From contig NZ_CAMFJS010000019.1 in NCBI RefSeq assembly GCF_945956965.1, forward strand, positions 1-64,000: a DNA stretch of 64,000 nucleotides, read 5' to 3'. Below, piece by piece: positions 1-7,999 of the stretch (positions are counted from its first letter, which is position 1; each line of letters begins with the position of its first letter). The notes beneath the pieces are model-generated. The model was not told where the DNA came from. It saw nothing but the letters and a program-made list of their open reading frames with translations, and ran no database searches. This DNA comes from an uncultured Roseateles sp. GTDB lineage: Bacteria > Pseudomonadota > Gammaproteobacteria > Burkholderiales > Burkholderiaceae_C. The position numbers and the translations under genes were made by a program.

Positions 1-239
1 AACAGGCCCTGGGTGATGGCGCCGGCCAGGCCCAGCAAGGCGCCCGCCAACCAGGCGCCGAGCGAGCGCGGCAAGCGGATCTGCCAGAGGATTTGCTGCG
101 CCATGGTGTCGTCATGCAGCCAGGTGAAGGCGAAGCCGGTGCTGCCCACCGCCATGCCGAGCAGCAGCATCAAGGCGCCGGCCAGCAGCAGCCCGGCCAG
201 CAGCGGCCAAGGGGCAATGCGTTGTGCGGTGGGGCTCAT
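1..239 (-). CDS. btuC: Cobalamin ABC transporter permease BtuC/FecD type (partial, N-terminal end only)
   Basis: The gene starts at the ATG at 239 and runs off the left edge, so only about 79 residues are seen. They show an N-terminal membrane segment (PLLAGLLLAGALMLLLGMAV) followed by the FecCD-family signature region around IRLPRSLGAWLAGALLGLAG. Members of this family form the inner-membrane channel of B12, haem or siderophore importers. It starts 3 bases after the btuF stop, in the same direction, within the B12 operon, so vitamin B12 (or cobinamide) is the likely substrate. The assignment to BtuC rather than another FecCD permease rests on context. Confidence 0.85.
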   Translation of the reverse strand, partial: MSPTAQRIAPWPLLAGLLLAGALMLLLGMAVGSTGFAFTWLHDDTMAQQILWQIRLPRSLGAWLAGALLGLAGAITQGL

Positions 240-241
240 GT

Positions 242-1174
242 TCAGGGCTTGGCGTTGGCCGCGGCTTTGGCTTGCGGGGCGAACTCACGCAGGCAGCGCG
301 CCATGATCTGGGCCGCCTCGCCCATGCGGGGGCCAGGTCTTGCCATCACATCGCTTTGCTCGGCATCGAAGACGCAGACGCGTTTGTTGGCGATGGCGCC
401 AATTCGGTCCCAGCCGGGGCGCTGATACAGGCCATCCAGATTGCGCCGGCCGATCATGATGAGCTGCGGGTTGGCTCGCACCACATACTCGGGGCTGATC
501 TTGGGGAAGGGGCCCATCTCCGGCGTGATGATGTTGCGCCCGCCCAGGCGGGCCAGGGTCTCGCCCATGAAGGAGCTGGGGCCGGCGGCATAGGGCGAGC
601 GGTCCACCTCGTAGTACACCAAGGTGCCGCGTGCCTGCGGCGGAATGCTTTGGGCGGCGGCGCCAACGCTGGCGTCAATGCGGCGCCAGATCGCTTGCGC
701 ATCCGCCACTTGCAGCAATTGGCCCAGCTTGGCGAGCACGCGCTGCACATCGGCGTAGGACTTGGTTTCCAGCGTCACCACGGTCAGGCCCAGGCCGCGC
801 AGGCGATCGCTGACGCGCGAGGAAGGGGCCACGAGCACCAGATCGGGCCGCAGCGCCACGATGGTCTCGACTTGGGTATCGTCCAAGCCGCCCAGCTTGG
901 GCAGCTTGTTCACTTGGGCGGGGTAGTTCGAGTAGCGGTCCACGCCCACCAGGCGATCGCAGGCGCCCAGCTCGCAAACCGTTTCGGTCAGCGAGGGCAG
1001 CAGGGTGACGATGCGCTGTGGCGCTTTGCTCCACTGCGTGGTCTGGCCCTGGTCGTCTTTGATGGCGACGGTGGGCTGGGCGTGCGCGCCTGTACTCAGC
1101 AGGCTGAATACGAGTAAAGGCAGGGCGATTGAAAACAGGCGGCGCAAATTCATGGCTTTGATTCCTTGGCTCAT
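242..1174 (-). CDS. btuF: Cobalamin-binding periplasmic protein (BtuF-like)
   Basis: This 310-residue type III periplasmic binding protein delivers cobalamin to the BtuCD importer. A signal peptide ends near residue 32 (LLVFSLLSTGAHA). The family core follows: PQRIVTLLPSLTETVCELGA, DRLVGVDRYSNYP, then ALRPDLVLVAPSS and a C-terminal lobe ending in MGEAAQIMARCL. The ATG at 1174 overlaps the cobU stop in an ATGA arrangement; a second in-frame ATG at 1153 (MNLRRLFSI) would give a more typical signal peptide and could be the true start. It sits between cobU and the btuC permease in a riboswitch-controlled operon, which supports B12 uptake over haem or iron uptake. Confidence 0.88.
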   Translation of the reverse strand: MSQGIKAMNLRRLFSIALPLLVFSLLSTGAHAQPTVAIKDDQGQTTQWSKAPQRIVTLLPSLTETVCELGACDRLVGVDRYSNYPAQVNKLPKLGGLDDTQVETIVALRPDLVLVAPSSRVSDRLRGLGLTVVTLETKSYADVQRVLAKLGQLLQVADAQAIWRRIDASVGAAAQSIPPQARGTLVYYEVDRSPYAAGPSSFMGETLARLGGRNIITPEMGPFPKISPEYVVRANPQLIMIGRRNLDGLYQRPGWDRIGAIANKRVCVFDAEQSDVMARPGPRMGEAAQIMARCLREFAPQAKAAANAKP

Positions 1175-1752
1175 TGGCCGCGCTGGGCCGCCACCGGCCG
1201 GGTCCAGGGCTGGCCCGCCACCATCAGGGTCAGCTGCGCGCAGCGCGCGGCCACGTCCTGATTGAGGCGCCCCAACTCATCGACATAAAAACGTGCCTCA
1301 CTCGACATCGGCGAGACACCCCAGCCGACCTCGTTGGAGACAAAAATAATGCGGCCTGGCAGCTGGGGCAGGGCCTCCAGCAAGGCCTGCCGTTCCTGCT
1401 GCCAGCCGAGCAAGTCCGCCTGGCCCTGCATGGGCATCAACCAGTTGGTCAGCCACAGGGTCAGGCAGTCCACCAGAATGAGCCGCTCGGGCGCGGCGTT
1501 AGCTTGCAAAGCCGCGGTCAAGGCCAGGGGCTCCTCCCGCGTGCTAAAGCCGGCCGGGCGGTCTTGCTGGTGACGCTGGATGCGGGCTTGCATCTCCGCA
1601 TCAAAAGCCAGCGCCGTGGCCAGTACGATGACGCGGTGCTCGGGTGCAGCGGCCAGCCAGTCTTGCGCCAGCGCTTCCGCATGGCGCGACTTGCCGCTGC
1701 GTTGGCCGCCGACGATCAGCTGATGTTGGTCGCTGCTAGTGTGGTGTTTCAT
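1171..1752 (-). CDS. cobU: Bifunctional adenosylcobinamide kinase / adenosylcobinamide-phosphate guanylyltransferase
   Basis: CobU/CobP (193 residues) phosphorylates adenosylcobinamide and transfers GMP to it when the cobalamin nucleotide loop is assembled or salvaged. The Walker A motif GGQRSGKS is at residues 15-22 and the expected guanylylated histidine is His61 in ARIQRHQQDRP. Further family blocks are LILVDCLTLWLTNWL and FVSNEVGWGVSP. The start is unusual: the only plausible in-frame start (ATG at 1752) lies inside the terminal inverted repeat of a miniature element, so the first five or six residues (MKHHTS) are encoded by that element. The other end overlaps btuF by 4 bases. It lies in the B12 operon downstream of btuB. 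Confidence 0.93.
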   Translation of the reverse strand: MKHHTSSDQHQLIVGGQRSGKSRHAEALAQDWLAAAPEHRVIVLATALAFDAEMQARIQRHQQDRPAGFSTREEPLALTAALQANAAPERLILVDCLTLWLTNWLMPMQGQADLLGWQQERQALLEALPQLPGRIIFVSNEVGWGVSPMSSEARFYVDELGRLNQDVAARCAQLTLMVAGQPWTRPVAAQRGQ

Positions 1753-1901
1753 GCTGTGTGGCGCTTAAGAAAACCGATGGATTCGCTCTTGTGGCAAGGC
1801 GCAAACCGCAGCCATAGCTGTAGCTATGGCGAGGATTTGCAACGCCGCCACGGGAGTGAAGGCGCGGTTTTATGACCCACTCAGTGTGAAACACCACACT
1901 A
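1737..1901. mobile_element. MITE-like hairpin element with TA ends, between btuB and cobU
   Basis: A 161-bp segment (1739-1899) has perfect 13-bp ends (GTGTGGTGTTTCA at 1739 and its reverse complement ending at 1899). The match extends to 17 bp when the flanking CTAG and one outer base on each side (1735, 1903) are included. TA dinucleotides flank it (1737-1738, 1900-1901), as after a TA target duplication. The whole element is an imperfect palindrome centred at 1819-1822: the left half and the reverse complement of the right half align almost throughout, with a perfect 8-bp core (GCCATAGC/GCTATGGC). No transposase is present. CTAG-type TA insertion is typical of IS630/Tc1-mariner elements, so an IS630-derived MITE is the best guess. 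It begins 8 bases after the btuB stop and covers the cobU start codon. Confidence 0.75.
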
Positions 1902-1909
1902 GCCATGGC

Positions 1910-3853
1910 TTAGAGCGCCGGGCTGTAACGCAGGCCCAGGAACACGGTGCGCGGCGCTTGGGCATAGTCCAGCGCGGTCTGGTAGTCCTTGTTGAAGGCA
2001 TTGTCCAGATTGAGCTGCACTTTCAACTCACGCGTCAGCGCGTAGGCGGCGTTGAGGTTGAGCAAGGCATAGCCGCCCAGCGCGCGCTTGTTTGCGGCGT
2101 CGTCAAAGCGTTGGCCGGAGGCAAATACGGCCGCGCCGAAGTCGAAACCAGCCAGCTGGGTTTGCGCCGAGATCGTGCCGAACTTGCTGGCACGGCGGGC
2201 CAGCATATTGCCGGTGGCCAAGTCCTTGGGTGCTTGCAGGTCCAGGCTGGCGCGCCATTGGATGCCGGCCAGCTGGGTGCTGGCGGCCAGGCTCAGACCT
2301 TGGAGCTGGGCGCGGGTGACGTTTTGATAGCAACCAAAGCTGCTATTGCAAGTGCCCGCACCACCGAAGACGATCAGGTTATTGATGTGGTTGCGGTAGA
2401 CGGTGGCGCTGAGGTCGCTGTCACCTTCGGCGAACTTGATGCCCACTTCCACATTTCGGCCCTTCTCGGGCTCCAGCGCCTTGGCACCGGGGATGCTCAG
2501 CTTGGGGCCGTAGTCGCTGAAGCTTTGGTAGAGGGTCGGCGCGCGGAAGGCGTTGCCGACCGAGCCGACCAAGCGCCAGGCCGGGCTGAGCTTGACGCCC
2601 AGGGCCAGGGTGCCGGTGTTGACGCCGCCGAACTCGCTGTCTTCGTCGTGGCGCGCATTGACTTGGGCGTCGAAGGCCGCGCCGGTCCACAAATAGCCTA
2701 GGGCCAGGCCGGTCTGCGAGCGATCGGCGCTGCCAACGGTGGCAGCTTGGGTAAGGCCGCTGTTATCCAGTTGATCTTGCTTGTGCTCGGCCAGAAAGTT
2801 GATTTGCTGGTGCGCGTCGAGCTGATAGCTGCCGTCCAGGGTGGCGGTGCGCACTCGCGTGTCGGTCTTGTAGGGCGAGGGGCGGGTTTCGTAGCCCGCC
2901 TTGGCCTGGGCCAGGCTGAGGCGGGTTTGCAAGGCCTGGCTCCATTGCGAGAGCCAGCTCAGGCGGGCCGCGCTGGTGTCTTGCAGGCTATGGTCATCCG
3001 ACGTGGACTTGAAGGCGTCGTACTGGCCGTCGGTATGGCTTTGCAAGGCCATCAGTTCCAGGCGCTGCTCGGCGTTGAGCTGCGCGCCCAGGCGCAGGCT
3101 GGCGTTGTGCTTGCTCCAGCCGTCGATGTCGGGGTTGAAGTTGCTGTTCTTGGGGTTGGCGATGGTGTTGAAACCGTCGCTGCGCTCGCCGCCCACATTG
3201 AGGGCGTAGTCGAACACGCCGGCCGTGCCGCTCACCGAGGCGCCCAGGCGGGCCGTACCCAGATTGCCAAAGCCGCCGTTCAACTCCACGGCCAGCTTCT
3301 TCGCGCCCTTGCGGGTGAAGATCTGCACCACACCGCCGATGGCGTCGGAGCCGTAGAGCGCGCTGGCCGGGCCCTTCAACACTTCAATGCGCTCGACTTG
3401 CGAGAGCGGGATGGCTTCCCAGGGCGCGCCGCCGGTGCTTTGGCTGTCCATGCGCACACCGTCGATCAGCACCAGGGTGTGGCGCGAATCCGCGCCGCGC
3501 AGAAACACGGAAGTGGCCGAGGCCGGGTTGCCGTTGCGGGTGAACTCGACGCAGCCCGCATTGCGCAACAGGTCGGCCAGGTCGCCGAAACCTTGGCGGT
3601 CGATGTCGGCGCGGGTGATGACGGTAAGGTCGGCGCTGACGTCGCCCAAGCGCAGCGGTGTGCGCGAGGCGGTCACGACCACGGAGTCAAGTTTGTTGGG
3701 GCCAGGGCCTGTGGGGCCAGCTTGTTGAGCCAGGGCCTGGCCGGACAGGCCAGAGATTGCCGCAGCAGTGGCCAGAGACAGGGGCGCGAAACGGCGCAGG
3801 CAGGCAGGGGCGAACGCCAAGCGGGCCGAGGGCCGGAAAGAAGTGGTTTGCAT
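1910..3853 (-). CDS. btuB: TonB-dependent vitamin B12 outer-membrane receptor
   Basis: A 647-residue TonB-dependent receptor that imports cobalamin across the outer membrane. After a signal peptide (ending around GLSGQALAQQ) comes a Ton-box-like stretch DSVVVTASRTP. The plug domain follows (DLADLLRNAGCVEF, FLRGADSRHTLVLIDGVRM, VERIEVLKGPASALYGSDAIGG), and then a long beta-barrel ending RTVFLGLRYSPAL. I chose the ATG at 3853; longer in-frame starts (GTG 3952, ATG 3949) would place about 33 extra residues before the signal peptide. No strong Shine-Dalgarno sequence precedes 3853. A cobalamin riboswitch lies about 110 bases upstream, which identifies the substrate and predicts repression by adenosylcobalamin. 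Confidence 0.93.
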   Translation of the reverse strand: MQTTSFRPSARLAFAPACLRRFAPLSLATAAAISGLSGQALAQQAGPTGPGPNKLDSVVVTASRTPLRLGDVSADLTVITRADIDRQGFGDLADLLRNAGCVEFTRNGNPASATSVFLRGADSRHTLVLIDGVRMDSQSTGGAPWEAIPLSQVERIEVLKGPASALYGSDAIGGVVQIFTRKGAKKLAVELNGGFGNLGTARLGASVSGTAGVFDYALNVGGERSDGFNTIANPKNSNFNPDIDGWSKHNASLRLGAQLNAEQRLELMALQSHTDGQYDAFKSTSDDHSLQDTSAARLSWLSQWSQALQTRLSLAQAKAGYETRPSPYKTDTRVRTATLDGSYQLDAHQQINFLAEHKQDQLDNSGLTQAATVGSADRSQTGLALGYLWTGAAFDAQVNARHDEDSEFGGVNTGTLALGVKLSPAWRLVGSVGNAFRAPTLYQSFSDYGPKLSIPGAKALEPEKGRNVEVGIKFAEGDSDLSATVYRNHINNLIVFGGAGTCNSSFGCYQNVTRAQLQGLSLAASTQLAGIQWRASLDLQAPKDLATGNMLARRASKFGTISAQTQLAGFDFGAAVFASGQRFDDAANKRALGGYALLNLNAAYALTRELKVQLNLDNAFNKDYQTALDYAQAPRTVFLGLRYSPAL

Positions 3854-3959
3854 GAAAAAAAGGGAACACGGCAAGGGCCAGACGCGCAACTCACCCGCTA
3901 CGCGTACTGAAATCGATGCATCGATGCAGACATGGCTGCGGCGATCCATCACCTTGTTG

Positions 3960-4160
3960 GCCGGTATCCGGGCTGGTGAACATACCGCTGAGTCCTTCCC
4001 AGCGCTTCTTCTTTGCAGAATCGGCGCCAGTGGATTGAGTCCAGGGCTTGAGGCATCTCTTGAAGCACGCCTCGTTCACTTACCGTTGCGGGGACAGCTC
4101 AGGTTGGTCTTGCCGCGTGGCGGCTTAACTTCCTGATTCCCGTTTAACTGCACCGCCATG
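3960..4160 (-). promoter_or_regulatory. Cobalamin (B12) riboswitch upstream of btuB
   Basis: On the minus strand the leader carries the conserved cobalamin aptamer landmarks in order: an AACGGGAATC start element near 4140, the core GCTGTCCCCGCAACGGTAAG (about 4078-4097), ACTGGCGC near 4030, CTGGGAAGGACTCAGCGGT (about 3985-4003), and AGCCCGGATACCGGCC near 3960-3975, which matches the 3' AGCCCGGAGACC-type block. Such elements bind adenosylcobalamin and lower expression of uptake and synthesis genes. It precedes btuB and presumably controls the btuB-cobU-btuF-btuC transcript. There is no evident terminator before btuB, so control of translation is more likely than of termination. Ends are approximate. 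Confidence 0.9.
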
Positions 4161-4192
4161 AAGGGCGGTGCGAGCACCAACAGCCTTTGATT

Positions 4193-4666
4193 CTACTTGC
4201 TGCCGGGAGGTGTTTTCGCGGGTTTGGCGGGCTTGCTAGCTTTTGGCGCCTTGCGCTTGTCTGGATGCTTGTGCGCAATGGATTTCGGGGCGCTGGCAGC
4301 TGGCTCGGCTTGGGCAATGCCCTTGAGCCCGTCAATGCCTGCTGGCTTGGCATTGCGCTGTAGATCAATGGCTTCCTGGCGCAGCCTGGCCTGCTCCATT
4401 TGATCGGCCTGGCGGGCTTGCTGCTGCGCCTGCGCTTTGGCGGCTTGCGCCTGCGCGGCCTGGGGCTGGTCGTAGCTCAGGGGTGAAGGCGCGATGTTGG
4501 GCTTGCCGGGGCAAGGGGAATCGCGCAGTTCGCGGCCATCCGGCCCGCAGCGGTAGAGGCCTGTGGTCTTGTTTTGGGTTTGCGCCTGCGCTGCTTGCTG
4601 CAAGCACAGCGCTGACCCGAGCAGGGCCAGCAGTGGGCAGAGCAAGAAGCGGGCGATGCGGTTCAC
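4193..4666 (-). CDS. DUF4124-type periplasmic protein
   Basis: A 157-residue protein with a signal peptide ([22 protein letters not shown]) and a short DUF4124-like segment, [20 protein letters not shown], that holds the family's paired cysteines. A Gln/Ala-rich coiled-coil stretch (residues about 68-100) and a Lys/Pro/Ala-rich tail follow. The function of this family is unknown; members are usually exported. The start is a GTG at 4666 that overlaps the pth stop by 4 bases (GTGA), so it is translationally coupled to pth. The low-complexity tail weakens any homology inference beyond the N-terminal domain. Confidence 0.75.
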   Translation of the reverse strand: MNRIARFLLCPLLALLGSALCLQQAAQAQTQNKTTGLYRCGPDGRELRDSPCPGKPNIAPSPLSYDQPQAAQAQAAKAQAQQQARQADQMEQARLRQEAIDLQRNAKPAGIDGLKGIAQAEPAASAPKSIAHKHPDKRKAPKASKPAKPAKTPPGSK

Positions 4667-5388
4667 GGGCTGGGCTTGTGATCCTGGGCAGGCCTTGATT
4701 CTGCGCTTGCGCGGGGGCTTGTTTCAAGCGCGCCATCCGCAGCTTTGGGGGTGCTTCCAGGATCAGCCGCCTCAGCAGGTTTGGGCGGCTTGGGTGGCTT
4801 TGGCCGAGGCGGCTTGGCGTGGATCTTGGTCAGCGCCTTGTCCATCTCGCCCTTGAGCAGCAAGTCCACCGCATCAAGCGATTTGGCGATGCAGTCTTCC
4901 ACCGCCTGGCGCTCACCCAGCGGAGGTTTACGCAGCACATAGTTGGCGACCTCAGCCTTGTGGCCGGGGTGGCCAATGCCCAGGCGTAGGCGCCAGAAAT
5001 TGGCGCTGCCCAGCTGGGCCTGCATGTCTTTCAATCCGTTGTGGCCGCCGTTGCCACCGCCTTGCTTGAACTTCATCTCGCCGGGCAAGAGGTCCAGCTC
5101 ATCGTGGATGGCCAGAATCTCTTCCGGTGCGATCTTGAAAAAGCGCGCCAGCGCGGCCACCGACTTGCCGGACAAGTTCATATAGGTCATGGGCTGCAGC
5201 AACCAGATCGGCCCCGCAGCGCCAGGCGCATTGTTCACCCGCGCGACCAGACCGTAGTAGTTGCGCTCTAGCTGCAGCGAGGTGCCGAGCTTGCGCGCCA
5301 GGGTGTCAATCCACCAGAAACCCGCGTTATGGCGGGTGTCTTCATATTCAGTGCCTGGATTGCCGAGGCCAACAAAGAGTCGAATCAT
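4663..5388 (-). CDS. pth: Peptidyl-tRNA hydrolase
   Basis: Pth cleaves peptidyl-tRNA released from stalled ribosomes, recycling tRNA. The family blocks are clear: [20 protein letters not shown] near the N-terminus (containing the catalytic His), [35 protein letters not shown] with the conserved Asp, and [12 protein letters not shown]. The protein is 241 residues against about 190-200 for the family. The extra C-terminal 50 residues are Pro/Lys/Ala-rich (from [12 protein letters not shown] onward), probably disordered and possibly RNA-binding. In many betaproteobacteria pth lies next to rplY and prs, as here, though rplY is separated by a plus-strand gene. Confidence 0.95.
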   Translation of the reverse strand: MIRLFVGLGNPGTEYEDTRHNAGFWWIDTLARKLGTSLQLERNYYGLVARVNNAPGAAGPIWLLQPMTYMNLSGKSVAALARFFKIAPEEILAIHDELDLLPGEMKFKQGGGNGGHNGLKDMQAQLGSANFWRLRLGIGHPGHKAEVANYVLRKPPLGERQAVEDCIAKSLDAVDLLLKGEMDKALTKIHAKPPRPKPPKPPKPAEAADPGSTPKAADGALETSPRASAESRPAQDHKPSP

Positions 5389-5469
5389 GGGCTGGGATTA
5401 TCCTTGTGGACTTGTGCCTGCCGAAAAATTCGGCGCTGCTTGAGACCTAGAGGAAAGAAGGACCTTTGC

Positions 5470-5826
5470 ATGATTGCTAATTTGCTACTCGGACTGGTGG
5501 CCTTGATCCACGTCTACATCGTGGTGCTGGAGATGTTTTTGTGGGAGAAGCCGCTGGGGCGCAAGGTCTTCCGCACCACGCCGGAATTTGCGGCGGCCTC
5601 CAAAGTCTTGGCCGCCAACCAGGGGCTGTACAACGGCTTTCTCGTTGCTGGGTTGCTCTGGGGTTTGAGCCTGGGCTCGGCGGCAGGTCAGCCGGTGCAG
5701 TTGTTCTTCTTGGCTTGCGTGCTGGTGGCGGGTCTCTATGGCGCGCTGACCGTGGGCAAGAAGATTCTGTTTGTGCAAGCCGTGCCGGCTGCACTGGCTA
5801 TCGCTGCGGTGCTGCTGAAGTTGTGA
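5470..5826 (+). CDS. DUF1304 membrane protein
   Basis: A 118-residue protein that is almost entirely membrane-spanning, with about four hydrophobic segments. The N-terminal LLLGLVALIHVYIVVLEMFL followed by WEKPLGRKVF matches the DUF1304 family signature, a family without an assigned function. The start is the ATG at 5470, 6-7 bases after an AGAGGAAAGAAGG-type ribosome-binding site; the open frame extends further upstream but that part is not membrane-like. It is a lone plus-strand gene between the divergently oriented pth and convergent rplY. Confidence 0.85.
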   Translation: MIANLLLGLVALIHVYIVVLEMFLWEKPLGRKVFRTTPEFAAASKVLAANQGLYNGFLVAGLLWGLSLGSAAGQPVQLFFLACVLVAGLYGALTVGKKILFVQAVPAALAIAAVLLKL

Positions 5827-5969
5827 GCCAGTGGGCGTGAGCCTTTGATTGCTGGGCTTGGGCTGTTCCATCGGCATAGCCTGGGTGCCGACGCGATGGC
5901 GTCGAGCCCGTCATTCATTTCCTATGTCGTGGCGGTGAACGAGTCGATGGGATTTGAATTGCGGGCATA

Positions 5970-5996
5970 AAAAAAGGCTCTGCATTGCAGAGCCTT
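5970..5996 (-). terminator. Intrinsic terminator of rplY
   Basis: On the minus strand the stem AGGCTCTGC / GCAGAGCCT closes a small AAT-type loop and is followed by a run of seven Ts, about 40 bases after the rplY stop. On the plus strand the T-run is poor, so it acts mainly for rplY. Confidence 0.85.
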
Positions 5997-6033
5997 TCAT
6001 TTGCCTGGGCTAAAAAGCCAAAGCAGGACTTAC

Positions 6034-6660
6034 TTACTTCTTGCCCTTCTTCTTGCCCTTGCCGTCATCGGCAGGAGCAGCAACGGCCACGATCAGCTCT
6101 TCAGTGACGGGCTCGACCGGGGTGGCAACCACGGGGTTGGGCTTGCCGTGAGTCACGACCTTGACGCCGGCAGGCAGAGTCAGGTCATTGACGTGCACCG
6201 AGTGACCCTTGGTCAGGCCGCTCAGGTTCACTTCGATGAACTCGGGCAGTTGCTGGGCCAGGCAGGTGATCAGCAGTTCGTTGATCACGTGGTTGACGGT
6301 GCAGCTGTCGGTCTTGACGGCAGGCGAAGTCTCTTCACCGATGAAGTGCAGAGGCACCTTCTTGGTGATCTTGGTGGTGCCGTCCACGCGCTGGAAGTCA
6401 GCGTGCAGAACTTGCGGCTTGTAGGGGTGCAGTTGGAAGTCGCGCAACAGAACTTGCGTGACGGCGCCGTTCAGTTCCATCTCGAGGATGGTGCTGTGGA
6501 AGGCTTCCTTCTTCAGCGCATGGAACAGGGCGTTGTGATCCAGTTCGATGTTGGCAGGCTCGCCGGCACCGAAGACAACGGCTGGCACGCGGCCAGAAAT
6601 GCGCAGGCGGCGGCTCGCTCCGGTCCCCTGCAAATTGCGCTCAAAAGCGACGAATTTCAT
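6034..6660 (-). CDS. rplY: 50S ribosomal protein L25 / general stress protein Ctc
   Basis: A 208-residue L25 of the long Ctc type, which binds 5S rRNA in the large subunit. The N-terminal L25 domain ([20 protein letters not shown], then [20 protein letters not shown]) is followed by the Ctc C-terminal beta domain ([35 protein letters not shown]). The tail is Lys-rich (GKGKKKGKK). I set the start at the ATG at 6660, which matches the family's N-terminus, with AAAAAGGATG-like purines upstream. It lies about 120 bases downstream of prs on the same strand, a common pairing. Confidence 0.96.
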   Translation of the reverse strand: MKFVAFERNLQGTGASRRLRISGRVPAVVFGAGEPANIELDHNALFHALKKEAFHSTILEMELNGAVTQVLLRDFQLHPYKPQVLHADFQRVDGTTKITKKVPLHFIGEETSPAVKTDSCTVNHVINELLITCLAQQLPEFIEVNLSGLTKGHSVHVNDLTLPAGVKVVTHGKPNPVVATPVEPVTEELIVAVAAPADDGKGKKKGKK

Positions 6661-6779
6661 ATGGTTCTCCAAAAAGGATGAATGGAACGCCCGCGACCAG
6701 GCTGTTCCGGTAAGGGTGGCCCTGAATGAACCGGGCCACAAGGAAAACAAGCCTCGGTGTTGCCACCCAGGCTCGTTGA

Positions 6780-7742
6780 TCAGAAATTGTTGTTTTGTTC
6801 GCTGAACAGCGAGGTCACCGACTCACCGTCCGAGATGCGGCGGATGGTTTCCGCGAATAAGAAGGCCACCGACAGCTGGCGAATCTTGCCGCAAGCCTTG
6901 GCTGCGTCGTTCAGGGGAATGGTGTTGGTGATCACGACCTCGTCCAGCATGGACTTGGAGATGCGCTCGATGGCCGGGCCCGACAGAATCGGGTGGGTGC
7001 AATAAGCGAACACGCTCTTGGCGCCACGATCCTTCAGCACTTCGGCAGCCTTCACCAGGGTGCCGGCGGTGTCGATCATGTCGTCCATGATGACGCAGTT
7101 GCGGCCATCGATTTCACCGATGACGTGCATCACTTCGGACACATTGGCGGCTGGGCGACGCTTGTCGATGATGGCCAGATCGCAGCCGAGCTGCTTGGCC
7201 AGGGCGCGTGCACGCACCACACCGCCAACGTCGGGGCTGACCACCACCAGATTGGAATAGTTGCGTGCCTTCAGGTCCGACAACAGCACCGGCGAGGCGT
7301 AGATATTGTCGACCGGGATGTCGAAGAAGCCTTGGATCTGGTCAGCGTGCAGATCCATGGTCAGAACGCGCTCGACGCCGACCTTTTGCAGCAAGTCGGC
7401 CACCACCTTGGCCGAGATTGGCACGCGGGTTGAACGGGGGCGACGATCTTGACGGGCGTAACCGTAGTAGGGGATCACGGCGGTGATGCGGCGAGCGCTG
7501 GCGCGCTTCAGGGCATCCACCATGATCAACAGTTCCATCAGGTTTTCGTTGGTCGGCGCGCAGGTGGGCTGGACCACGAAGACATCACGTGCACGCACGT
7601 TCTGTTGAATCTCAACGGTGACTTCACCATCGGAGAAACGACCAACAGTCGCCTTGCCGAGCTCGAGGCCCAGATGGGTGGCGATTTCTTGGGAGAGGAC
7701 CGGATTGGCATTACCGGTGAAGAGCACGGTATTGAGCAGCAC
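6780..7742 (-). CDS. prs: Ribose-phosphate pyrophosphokinase (PRPP synthetase)
   Basis: Prs makes PRPP from ribose 5-phosphate and ATP for nucleotide, NAD, His and Trp synthesis. At 320 residues it is close to the usual 315. It contains the ATP-site [28 protein letters not shown], the PRPP synthetase signature [20 protein letters not shown], the catalytic flexible loop [12 protein letters not shown], and the PRPP loop [14 protein letters not shown]. The start is a GTG at 7742 with AAAGGA 6 bases upstream; a nearby ATG (7749) is out of frame. It lies just downstream of tRNA-Gln, separated by a terminator hairpin. Confidence 0.97.
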   Translation of the reverse strand: MLLNTVLFTGNANPVLSQEIATHLGLELGKATVGRFSDGEVTVEIQQNVRARDVFVVQPTCAPTNENLMELLIMVDALKRASARRITAVIPYYGYARQDRRPRSTRVPISAKVVADLLQKVGVERVLTMDLHADQIQGFFDIPVDNIYASPVLLSDLKARNYSNLVVVSPDVGGVVRARALAKQLGCDLAIIDKRRPAANVSEVMHVIGEIDGRNCVIMDDMIDTAGTLVKAAEVLKDRGAKSVFAYCTHPILSGPAIERISKSMLDEVVITNTIPLNDAAKACGKIRQLSVAFLFAETIRRISDGESVTSLFSEQNNNF

Positions 7743-7789
7743 GAGCCATCCTTTACGGAAAAGGACCCGTGGTCAGCCGCGTGTCCGGG

Positions 7790-7828
7790 TAGAAAAAACA
7801 AAAGCCCGTAACGTTAAATTAGCGGGCT
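7790..7828 (-). terminator. Terminator hairpin between tRNA-Gln and prs
   Basis: Reading the minus strand, the stem AGCCCG/CGGGCT encloses an A/T-rich loop and is followed by TTTTGTTTTTT. It lies 41 bases past the tRNA-Gln 3' end and about 50 bases before the prs start, so it probably ends the tRNA transcript, or acts as an attenuator if prs is read through. Confidence 0.7.
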
Positions 7829-7868
7829 ACGGATTCACTTGCGAATGCTGTGACTTCCTGAAGAAATT

Positions 7869-7945
7869 TGGCAGGGGAAGAAGGATTCGAACCTTCGCAT
7901 GTCGGAATCAAAATCCGATGCCTTAACCAACTTGGCGACTCCCCT
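7869..7945 (-). tRNA. tRNA-Gln (anticodon TTG)
   Basis: The minus strand folds into a full cloverleaf of 77 bases: acceptor AGGGGAG/TTCCCCT, D-arm GCCAAGTTGGTTAAGGC, anticodon stem-loop CGGATTTTGATTCCG with anticodon TTG, and T-arm GAAGGTTCGAATCCTTC. A CCA end is encoded. This reads CAA/CAG codons. It lies between ispE and prs, an arrangement common in beta- and gammaproteobacteria. Confidence 0.96.
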
Positions 7946-7999
7946 ACACAGGACACTGCAGAGCTGCAGCACCCTATAACTTTCAGCGTCTTAACTTGC

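Noticed and set aside
7790-7828. Regulatory riboswitch in front of prs
   Set aside because: The structure is a short stem with a U-run right after tRNA-Gln, better explained as that tRNA's terminator; no purine or PRPP aptamer motif was recognised.
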